From NCBI GenBank assembly GCA_940337035.1, contig CALNHX010003649.1:1-64000 (forward strand): a stretch of DNA of 64,000 bases. Reading direction: 5' to 3'. Positions 47,262-53,661 of the stretch are shown here, piece by piece. The stretch is from Agriotes lineatus (Eukaryota > Arthropoda > Insecta > Coleoptera > Elateridae). Numbering within the stretch: the stretch's first letter is position 1; each line of letters opens with the position of its first letter. A model generated the notes under the pieces. It worked only from the letters and a program-made list of their open reading frames with translations. It did not search any database and was not told where the DNA came from. The translations under genes and the position numbers were made by a program.

Positions 47262-47415
47262 CCACTTGGCCTTGAGTTCAAGGCCAAGACCATGTTCAAG
47301 GAAAGGCCACGTTCAAGGCAAGGCCACGTTCGAAGCGAGGCCACGTTCAACGTCAAACCCGCGTTCAAGGTTAAGTTACGTTAAAAAAATTCAAGGTTAA
47401 GATCGCGTTTACGGC
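47262..47415. repeat. Degenerate tandem array, GGCCACGTTCAA unit
   Basis: Seven or eight units of roughly 16-20 bp, e.g. AAGGCCACGTTCAAGGC, with variants GACCATGTTCAAGG and CCCGCGTTCAAGG. It lies about 100 bp from the tRNA-like unit and 300 bp from the first virus-like gene. The minus-strand frame over it is only a translation of the repeats. Confidence 0.65.
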
Positions 47416-47526
47416 CAAGGGCATAGAAAGAGTTAAGTAGTGCTTAGAACAGACAGAGCTTAACGCATTTATTAAAAAAAAATTAGGCATGAAGTAAACG
47501 TCTAGAATACTTCATGTCTAAATTAT

Positions 47527-47615
47527 GACTAGACTAGGATTCGAACCTAGGTCCCCCTGTTCATCCGCAGTGGTACCTGCAGCCGAGGGTATTTTTACCG
47601 CTAGACCATCGAGTC
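47527..47615 (-). tRNA. tRNA-like pol III unit, 89 nt, probably a tRNA pseudogene
   Basis: On the minus strand, GACTCGA and TCTAGTC pair as an acceptor stem (6 of 7). TGGTCTAGCGG (47598-47608) fits the A box and GGTTCGAATCC (47537-47547) fits the B box exactly. CTAGG/CCTAG makes a 5-bp T stem. The middle is not canonical: a CTGCAG/CTGCGG hairpin and a CCCTC/GGGGG pairing compete, so no anticodon can be assigned, and about 16 extra bases suggest an intron or long arm. It could be a decayed tRNA or a tRNA-derived SINE head. Confidence 0.5.
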
Positions 47616-47724
47616 TGATAGAATATTTGGTTACTCATCCATAGTACCTTCGTAGAGTGAAAGATACACATAATTTAATAAAAAGTTTTATTGATGCACA
47701 TACAAAGAGTAATTACAGTGGTGG

Positions 47725-48150
47725 CTAGACTAAATGATTATAATACCAACAGATTAAGAAATACGTTAGAGACACACACATTAGAGCGAATAAAATAGTG
47801 CTTAAAACAATAGTAGATATACAGCAGGAATTATACGCGGGTGAGAGCAGCTTCTTCAAGACATCAGGTTTATTTTTTAACAAAATCGTTTGCCAATTCG
47901 TATCCACCGCATATGAAGGGAAATTGTATTTTATCTTGAACGTTAAAACGTTATGTTCATTAAAGTTGTTCACTTGTATTTTAAAAACGGAAATAGTTGT
48001 CAAGGAACTGGTATCCATTTTACGCCACGTCACGTTGTGCACTCCATCATTGTAGGCGAAAGAAGCTGAACTGCACCGTGGCGGTTGAAGGACGTAGAGA
48101 ATCCCATCATGAACTGCAGCGAGAGCAACCAAAAATTGTATTGGTAGCAT
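47725..48150 (-). CDS. Small type I membrane protein, virus-like cluster
   Basis: From the Met at 48150 the product is 141 aa. It has a hydrophobic, signal-peptide-like N-terminus (LPIQFLVALAAV), a ~90-residue ectodomain with few cysteines, and a C-terminal membrane segment (VLSTILFALMCVSLTYFLIC, about residues 112-134) ending in a short tail. The frame opens 17 codons earlier (48201), but that start would overlap the BIR gene upstream; the internal Met leaves a 20-bp gap and exposes the signal peptide. AATAAA on the minus strand lies at 47687-47692, about 35 bp past the stop. Family not recognised; an envelope or immune-modulating membrane protein is possible. Confidence 0.55.
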   Translation of the reverse strand: MLPIQFLVALAAVHDGILYVLQPPRCSSASFAYNDGVHNVTWRKMDTSSLTTISVFKIQVNNFNEHNVLTFKIKYNFPSYAVDTNWQTILLKNKPDVLKKLLSPAYNSCCISTIVLSTILFALMCVSLTYFLICWYYNHLV

Positions 48151-48170
48151 GTTCAACAAGTCGATGGCAA

Positions 48171-48581
48171 CTAGTGAATGGTTTGGTGCCGCACTTTGCA
48201 TCGTTTATGACAACAGCAACCTTTTGTTTTGTTGGCCGCGTTCGTTCCATTGTTGCCAGCTACATCTACTCCGGGGGAAATATGCATCACGTCGATAAGC
48301 TGCTTAGTCAAGTCCTGTACGGTTTGTAATTGCTGGTAGACCTTGGCAATTTTGCAGTTGGGTGACCAACGGAGGTGTTCAGATAGGGGTTCATCATTGC
48401 GTTCCCAACCAGAAATCTGAACTCCGCAGTAGAAACACTGTACACAATTAATCGTGTGGCTGATGCAAAAGAAACCGGCATCTGCTAGCGATTCTGGAGT
48501 TTGACTTCGACTCCAATCGTCGAATGTTCGTAACCGTTTGGAGTATTTCGCAAACTCTGGATATCGAGATTCTGAGCTCAT
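48171..48581 (-). CDS. Single-BIR IAP-like protein, 136 aa
   Basis: Contains one complete baculoviral IAP repeat (residues about 14-80): RLRTFDDW, LADAGFF, then zinc ligands C49, C52, H69 and C76 in CFYC...EHLRWSPNC with C-x2-C-x16-H-x6-C spacing. BIR proteins bind caspases or pro-apoptotic IAP antagonists and block apoptosis. There is no second BIR, RING or UBA domain; the remaining 55 residues are Gln/Asn-rich with a CCCHKRC cluster near the end. The single-BIR, RING-less layout is short relative to insect IAP1/IAP2 and fits a viral or virus-captured copy. It lies between the membrane protein and the 97-aa paralogue, all minus strand. Confidence 0.8.
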   Translation of the reverse strand: MSSESRYPEFAKYSKRLRTFDDWSRSQTPESLADAGFFCISHTINCVQCFYCGVQISGWERNDEPLSEHLRWSPNCKIAKVYQQLQTVQDLTKQLIDVMHISPGVDVAGNNGTNAANKTKGCCCHKRCKVRHQTIH

Positions 48582-48712
48582 GATGGCAACTAACTACGTA
48601 CACGTTTGAAAAAGTTTTATATTCTAAAATTCAAGGTCACACTCTCGAAGATCGCAGCAACGCCATATAAACTTTGAAATAAAACCATCGAAATATTTGT
48701 AAATATATTTAT

Positions 48713-49006
48713 TTATTTCCAAGTATAAGTTATATATGTAACTTCCCCATCCTCCAGTAGGCCTAGGTACCGGTCCACTGGCTTGAAGATGTGGGTCTGC
48801 CACCACACAGCTGACGATCCCTCGAAGGCTGCAGGCCACGTCCGTAAGGTGGTCGTCTCCGCTAGGGTCTCTCCCTGTAGGTTCATGGCATACTCCATTG
48901 TGACCACTGCCTGGAGAGACCGTTGAGAGGATGCTGGAGGGCAACTAGCCAAAAACCGACGAAAATGACGGTAAAATTGTTCTGCGTTCTTGAAGTTAGT
49001 TGCCAT
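48713..49006 (-). CDS. 97-aa protein, paralogue of the divergent neighbour
   Basis: Unrecognised family. It aligns without gaps to the 103-aa product at 49175-49486, about 40 identities in 86 positions, sharing LQAxVTxxYxM, LRTxPxxxEG, VWWxxH and DGxVxYITYxW. Probably soluble and alpha/beta; no signal or TM. The stop codon TAA at 48713-48715 lies inside an AATAAA (minus, 48712-48717). A TATA-like TATATTAAG sits about 64 bp upstream on its strand (49070-49078). Confidence 0.65.
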   Translation of the reverse strand: MATNFKNAEQFYRHFRRFLASCPPASSQRSLQAVVTMEYAMNLQGETLAETTTLRTWPAAFEGSSAVWWQTHIFKPVDRYLGLLEDGEVTYITYTWK

Positions 49007-49174
49007 AGCTGCTTGATGATTATGCTAGGCGCTGGAGGATTATGACGACTGTTACAGAAAACAGGCAACTTAATATAGAAGCGTAGTCAAGGATGGAGAC
49101 GTAGAAGGTCAAGGCTCTTACCTTAAGATTCGCATATAAAGCGTAACGTTTTTCCACTACAGCTACCAGTCATC
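49007..49174. promoter_or_regulatory. Divergent promoter between the two paralogues
   Basis: This 168-bp gap separates head-to-head ORFs. CATATAAA at 49133-49140 faces the plus-strand gene 35 bp before its ATG, and TATATTAAG (complement of 49070-49078) faces the minus-strand gene. Confidence 0.5.
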
Positions 49175-49486
49175 ATGCCTGATATTGTTGTTGATGCACT
49201 CTTTGAAGATGCGCCCACATTTTACAAGGAGTTTGAATACTTCATCACCTCCGAACCGCGACCTCCATCAGCTCGTCAACTCCAGGCTGCCGTAACAATA
49301 GACTATTCGATGAGTCTTAGAAGCGAGCGTCTATGGCAGTCGACCCTCCTGAGGACGCTACCCACCACATACGAGGGCGACCCATTCCTGTGGTGGAGGC
49401 AACATGTGGAGGTCCCCATTCAGCGCTTTCTCGCTCAATTATTAGATGGGGATGTAGTATATATTACTTATTGTTGGACTGATTAA
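49175..49486 (+). CDS. 103-aa protein, paralogue of the divergent neighbour
   Basis: Same family as 48713-49006, in the opposite orientation. Begins MPDIVVDALFEDAPTFYKEF, then the shared LLRTLPTTYEG, LWWRQH and DGDVVYITYCW blocks. The invariant tryptophans, LRT-x-P and YITY motifs suggest a conserved fold under selection. Intact frame, start at the first ATG, 35 bp after a TATA box. No domain known to me matches; both copies are small enough to be modulators and not enzymes. Confidence 0.65.
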   Translation: MPDIVVDALFEDAPTFYKEFEYFITSEPRPPSARQLQAAVTIDYSMSLRSERLWQSTLLRTLPTTYEGDPFLWWRQHVEVPIQRFLAQLLDGDVVYITYCWTD

Positions 49487-49608
49487 ATATATGTGTATAT
49501 AAAGGTGTCTGTGTCTTTATTGCACTCCTAGCGACGTCTATGATTATTGATATTTTATAAGTAGAAGCCCACGCTTTCGGTATTCATATCCAGTTCGACG
49601 CTTGAGCA

Positions 49609-50007
49609 ATGCCTATCGATAAATGTGGCAAACATATGCATGCGAATTCCACATCACACCCGCAGGTGTTTGTGGTTGAAGAGCTAAGCGGGCCTTTATA
49701 TTATGAACGAGATTTACAACTAGTATCCGGCGCCTTCAATGATGATAGATGGAACATCCTAGCGCATGGTGACATCGAATATACTATTCCCTTCTGTGAA
49801 GCTGAAATAACAAATGTCTTACTTTATCCCGAAAATACCCAAATTTATATCAACAAGATGGGAGCATATAAATTTCACGAAATGATCGGGATGACATTAA
49901 AAAAGGGTGATATGCTAAAATTTTGGGCAGTCAAGCCAAATAGGCTATATGTGGAATTTCAACTTAAGGTTCCCATAATTGTTGACTCCAAAAAGGTAGT
50001 GCAGTAA
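49609..50007 (+). CDS. 132-aa beta-rich protein, virus-like cluster
   Basis: Intact frame with many alternating hydrophobic strands (FVVEELSGPLYYERDLQLV, EITNVLLYPENTQIYINK, LYVEFQLKVPIIVD), no signal peptide, TM or cysteine pattern. Composition suggests an all-beta fold such as a small virion or jelly-roll-like protein, but this is inference only. A TATTTTATAA box lies at 49551-49560, 48 bp before the ATG, and AATAAA at 50070-50075 follows the stop by about 62 bp. Transcribed in the same direction as its upstream and downstream neighbours. Confidence 0.55.
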   Translation: MPIDKCGKHMHANSTSHPQVFVVEELSGPLYYERDLQLVSGAFNDDRWNILAHGDIEYTIPFCEAEITNVLLYPENTQIYINKMGAYKFHEMIGMTLKKGDMLKFWAVKPNRLYVEFQLKVPIIVDSKKVVQ

Positions 50008-50125
50008 ACATGACTTTAAGGTCGGCGTTTACGGTCACCTCCTACCACATGTAACCTTGGAAATGTAAAAATAAAAGCGCGTAGAAGAGACTGCAGGGGT
50101 AGTAGCATCCGATAGTCGTGCAAAA

Positions 50126-50784
50126 ATGGAAGCCTTGTTGAAAGCTATCGAGGTAGTTCAGAGTAATAATGCAAGAAAGCCGCAACCGCTGTTCTGTCCG
50201 GAACTTCTGAATAGTAGTACGTACAAATTAAATAAATCAAGTTCTAAGTACGTCAGTGTAAGGTTTGATTGGAGTTCGCAATTTAACCCAAGTATTATAA
50301 TACGGGGTGTCAAAAATGACTGGGTGCAGTTAAATGATTGGGAGTGGACAGCCCTGATTGCAAATCAAGGGGTGATTTCCAACTACTTCTATCCTCTCGA
50401 CGGTGAGTGGCTCTGGAAATAAGAAAAAAGAGGATTGTATTTGAAGCGATCCAGACAAGGAAAATAATCAAATTGGAGGAAGTGGGGTTGTCAGAGGTGC
50501 GTTTAGCGAGCGAAACTGTAGAAGAATTGTGGCGCTTGCAGAAACTCGTGGAAGTGCGATTCGCACAATTAAAGGCGTTGCACTTTGAGAGTTTCTATAA
50601 AGAAATAGTGAAGGGTGTAGCAAACCTTTGTGGAGACTGTTTAGTAAATGTATGGTCTGTAGTGGATCAGCTGGAGGAGAACTCTGAAAAGACTGCATGT
50701 ATGGTGGAAGTGCTAACGTTCGCCAGTTCTATGGTAAAGTGCGATATCGAAGTGGAAACACTGAGCCGTCAGTTGGCAGTGTAG
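50126..50784 (+). CDS. Possible PC4-like protein, spliced or frameshifted two-part gene
   Basis: The first frame (50126-50422, 98 aa) has a strand-rich core: SSSKYVSVRFDW, NPSIIIRGVKNDWVQLND, then WEWTALIANQGVISNYF, the strand-strand-helix order of PC4-type ssDNA-binding proteins. A second frame (open from 50407 to 50784) supplies a ~95-residue helical tail (VEELWRLQKLVEVRFAQL...). The second frame has only a GTG start, so it is not a separate ATG gene. A GTGAGT donor at 50403 and a TTGTCAG acceptor ending at 50494 would remove 92 bp and join both parts in frame into 188 codons; alternatively a frameshift broke one gene. PC4 assignment is tentative. Confidence 0.45.
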
Positions 50785-50786
50785 TC

Positions 50787-51068
50787 ATGTGGATGAATTA
50801 TAGAGAGGCTGCTCGACCGGCTACAAGAGACGTACCTAGTGCGGTTGAACGATTGGTGAGTTCGTTAAAGGATTTAGCTTTTGAAGCGTCGCACGAAGTC
50901 ATATATGGGTTAGGATGTTCCGGATTTAGTGACGAAGAGTTGTATAAAAAAGAAAAACAGTACAAAAATGGTGCAGCTGTCGGTCAACTATTTTTAGACG
51001 GAGCCATAAATGAAAACCTCCTTGTAGATTTAATGGATAGTCTTGGCCTAAAATGGCGTAATGTGTGA
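50787..51068 (+). CDS. 93-aa unknown protein, virus-like cluster
   Basis: Starts at ATG two bases after the previous stop (TAG-TC-ATG). The frame is open about 30 codons upstream, but that part overlaps the previous gene and lacks protein-like character. The product is helical (VPSAVERLVSSLKDLAFEAS, EELYKKEKQYKNGAAVGQLF, INENLLVDLMDSLGLKW), without signal, TM or metal motif. The tight junction suggests translation from a shared transcript. The amphipathic helices could form a helical bundle; no family recognised. Confidence 0.5.
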   Translation: MWMNYREAARPATRDVPSAVERLVSSLKDLAFEASHEVIYGLGCSGFSDEELYKKEKQYKNGAAVGQLFLDGAINENLLVDLMDSLGLKWRNV

Positions 51069-51097
51069 AGTAAAAGCCTTTATAGAGAGGAAGGAAA

Positions 51098-51322
51098 ATG
51101 AAGAAGAGCGTGCAGTTTGACGACTCGAAGAATAAGATTTACAATTTGCATATGTGGACGTATGCGTATCGAGAAACTCGAAAAGGACGGAGGGAACGGG
51201 AAGGTGTGGATAGGTTGCGGTTCCATCGGAAGATACTTACTATGGATGAAGTACTGCGAGACGTCTTGTGCGCCGAACATAGGCAGACAATTTATGTAGA
51301 ACGCTTTTCCACTAGTACGTAG
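51098..51322 (+). CDS. 74-aa PPP1R15/GADD34-like PP1-binding protein
   Basis: Nearly the whole protein matches the conserved C-terminal domain of PPP1R15 (GADD34/CReP), which recruits protein phosphatase 1 to dephosphorylate eIF2alpha and restore translation. Residues 3-7, KSVQF, fit the RVxF PP1-docking motif. Trp20 and the Arg25-Arg28-Lys29-Gly30 stretch follow, then ARDR-RF-RRI-like VDRLRFHRKI (37-46), then HRQTIY (61-66) as in the family's C-terminal helix. The usual Pro-Trp after Lys-Gly is Arg-Arg here. Several large DNA viruses carry short versions of this domain to defeat PKR-type shutoff; the 74-aa length is close to the shortest of them. Intact; AATAAA follows at about 51360. Confidence 0.7.
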   Translation: MKKSVQFDDSKNKIYNLHMWTYAYRETRKGRREREGVDRLRFHRKILTMDEVLRDVLCAEHRQTIYVERFSTST

Positions 51323-51392
51323 ATGTTTAATCCGTAGTTAAACTGTATACATTGTAAACAAATAAAAACAATAAAAATTAAAAAAAGTTGTT

Positions 51393-51860
51393 TTATTCCA
51401 TTATGTAGTGATTATAAATATGATACACGTTAGATAAAGCGCAATAACAAATCGGTTTGGAATGATATAAACCAGCAGGTTGTGATGGGGTGAGGGCCGG
51501 TCTTTCTTCCACTTCGATGATTGGGATGGTAGTAAAGCGGCTTAGAAAAGTTGCCTTATCTCGACCTTTCACATATACTTCGGTGACACCTTGCAGAAGA
51601 CGTTACAAGATTGCAGGAAACATGTATGCTGGAGTAAATCCCTCATTCCAGTTCATGCAATGATTATGAGTCATTACCCAGTGGGCTTGTTGTTGTAAAT
51701 CAGGTGTTAAGGAATTAAATGCGAAAGGGGATTTAAAAATGTAGTGAGATACTGAGGTGCCGTCGTAGGAGGCCAATTCTTTTGGGCTAAAGTGCTTATC
51801 GGACGTCTTAAAACCTTGAATGTCGATAATGATCTTCATCGTATTAAGTAGAGAGAGCAC
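51393..51860 (-). pseudogene. ~155-codon gene with one nonsense codon, nuclease-like start
   Basis: A continuous minus-strand frame from 51860 (or Met at 51839) to 51393, interrupted only by one TAA at 51603-51605 (after MFPAIL); coding character continues beyond it to YHIYNHYIME and a proper stop. It begins KIIIDIQGF, an Asp after a beta strand as in DEDD/RNase H-type exonucleases, and has Glu, His and Cys clusters later (EVEERP, HSKPICYCA). I have the impression that similar hypothetical proteins accompany virus-like genes in arthropod genomes. The final TAA lies inside AATAAA (51392-51397). Confidence 0.5.
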
Positions 51861-51908
51861 GGTCTAGTTACGCTAAAAGTCGAGGTGCAACTGAAGTGTA
51901 TTGCGAAA

Positions 51909-52334
51909 TTACAGTTGTTTAACTGCTTTTGATAATGCGTTGTAAGTAAAAACCCGATCGTGAAGAACGAGACTATACGCGGTTGTGTTGGCTGGCACGT
52001 TAGCGGAAGTTTCAAATGCAACACGAAAAACGACAAAGTTTGCATGAAGGTAGTCTTTTTGATGGGAACAATCGATTACAACAATGAGTGCTTTGTCTGC
52101 AAACTCATGGCGGGAGAAGAAGGGCTCATCGATTTTGCTATAATAAGATGATTGAAACTTGGAATACATGTCGTATAATGTTGCGTAATGATTGAGTGCA
52201 TAATTGTTATGTAAATTGTCGTATGGGAATCGTTCGGTGTTCAGATAAACTCGAAAATTGGTAAGATTAAAAAAATGCGACAAGAAGTTGCAACCGATGA
52301 AACCAAACTGTTGCAACACCAAAATGGAGTGCAT
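51909..52334 (-). pseudogene. C-terminal part of a likely double-jelly-roll capsid-like protein
   Basis: The 141-codon frame has capsid-like features: NLTNFRVYLNTERFPYDNL, a YATLYDMYSKFQSSYY helix, SRHEFADKALIVVIDCSHQ and a closing NTTAYSLVLHDRVFTYN strand block, arranged as expected for the last beta-barrel of a polinton/adintovirus-type major capsid protein. Such proteins normally exceed 400 residues, and no N-terminal part continues upstream, where sequence turns into short repeats at 52340. So it is a 5'-truncated remnant with an intact C-terminal frame. The capsid assignment rests on motif memory, not on a search. Confidence 0.45.
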
Positions 52335-52344
52335 TCAAAGAAGA

Positions 52345-52440
52345 AAAAGGAAAGAGTTCTACCGGCACTTTTTTCCGCCGGTACTTTTTTCCATGCACTT
52401 TGTTCAAGGGCACTTTTTTCATCGGCACTTTTTTCCTAGA
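52345..52440. repeat. Short tandem array, GGCACTTTTTTC unit
   Basis: About five units of 15-18 bp with GGCACTTTTTTC, GGTACTTTTTTCC and GCACTTTGTTCAA variants, exactly where the capsid-like gene is cut off and just before dispersed repeat A. Confidence 0.65.
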
Positions 52441-52731
52441 TTCGAAGAATGGACCCCATCTTCGAACTTTTTTTTTCGAGAAAAGCTTAATGGTTTAAAC
52501 CAAAATGGGCTACCGTTTTTTGTTTTCGAGTTATAAACAAAAATTGAATTTTTTGATTTTTCGTTTTTTGATATCTCGCGTATTTTTAAAAATAGATAAA
52601 AGTAATTTGACGTTCTTCTAGCACCTTATCGATACGAATGCAGTGGGTAGTCAGTTATTCAAAAAAGTTTGGAAATTCTAGTTATACCATAAAATTGTAT
52701 TTTTCTAGATGAAATCCATAGTTGTATGTGG
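52441..52731 (+). repeat. Dispersed repeat A, copy 2, left part
   Basis: Matches 3330-3620 (AATGGACCCCATC, TTGTTTTCGAGT, AGTTATACCATAAAATTG blocks). The family's remaining right end is found 885 bp later. Confidence 0.6.
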
Positions 52732-53616
52732 TATAATAATAATAATAATAATAATATATATTTATTGGCTACTAACAAGTACACAAGTAAACATAATCTA
52801 AAAATTCAATACTTATAAAAATTAAATACTTATAAAATAAAATAAAATGAGATATTTATAAAAAAAAAGAAAAAAAGAGTAATTATTCCAGGTACTCGTT
52901 AGTGGGGACCAAAAGGTTCACAATCAGAACAACACAAGTGTGTTCTGCTCTTCCATGTGAACCTTATGCAAAAATATTTAAAATAAATAAATAAATAAAG
53001 GTAAATAAAAAACAAATAGCACTGCCAATTCGAACTTAAATCTTATATATTTGTGAAAAAAAAAAACAATTAGGTAAGTGTTGGTTATTGTTGTTGTAGC
53101 TGCAACAGACGCCTAAGCCGTAACTTAAAGGTAGTCGGAGAAGCCGCTTCTATGCTGCATATCCTAGTATTAAATTCCCGTGCAACACTATAGGAGAAAG
53201 ATCTCTCAAAGAGAGAACTTTTGTGCAATGGAGGTGTTAACCGGCCTTTAAATCTTAAATTTAAATTGTGCACGTCTGTTCGAAAACTTAGGCGTTCAAA
53301 GAGATAAGATGGAGTCTTATTGTTTATGATTTTAAAATACAAACAAGAAGCTTGTAGAATCCGTCGGTTTGCCATATTCAACCAATTTGCGTCCGCCAGC
53401 TTATGAGAAATATGCTCCCTCCTTCTTACACCATATATGAAGCGTAGACAGGAATTTTGTACGCGTTGAATCCGATTTTTATCAAGAGAACTCAAGCAGT
53501 CACCATACACTTCACTACAAAAGTTAAAATGAGAAAGAACCAACGAGTTACATAACACAATTTTAAGATTAATATTTAAAAGATGTTTGACAGAATAAAG
53601 TATTTTTAAATTGTAT
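52732..53616 (-). mobile_element. 5'-truncated LINE inserted into repeat A
   Basis: Splits repeat A between AGTTGTATGTGG and ATCATGAGTAAGAGG. On the minus strand it ends in an (ATT)n tail (52733-52760). Possible short duplication TTGTAT on each side. Confidence 0.65.
53085..53558 (-). pseudogene. LINE reverse transcriptase C-terminus, 157 aa
   Basis: Open frame reading LVLSHFNFCSEVYGDCLSSL, then NRIQRVQNSCLRFIYGVRRR, DANWLNMANRRI and a C-terminal SYSVAREFNTRICSIEAASP block, the thumb/C-terminal part of jockey/CR1/I-type non-LTR RTs. The catalytic palm (FADD) and endonuclease are absent because of 5' truncation. Product cannot act alone. Confidence 0.7.
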
Positions 53617-53655
53617 CATGAGTAAGAGGATTTTTTCCCATTCCAGTGTTATATA
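53617..53655 (+). repeat. Dispersed repeat A, copy 2, right part
   Basis: ATCATGAGTAAGAGGATTTTTTCCC continues the copy interrupted at 52731, matching the end of copy 1. Confidence 0.55.
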
Positions 53656-53661
53656 TCATAA

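Noticed and set aside
47168..47368. 66-codon minus-strand frame
   Set aside because: Translation of the GGCCACGTTCAA array.
50407..50422. Independent start for the second PC4-gene frame
   Set aside because: The only start there is GTG, following an in-frame TGA; splicing or frameshift explains it better.
50468..50698. Minus-strand frame under the PC4-like gene
   Set aside because: Antisense shadow of a helical plus-strand frame.
51080..51299. Alternative frames on both strands over the PPP1R15-like gene
   Set aside because: Shadows; only the 51098-51322 frame has the conserved motif order.
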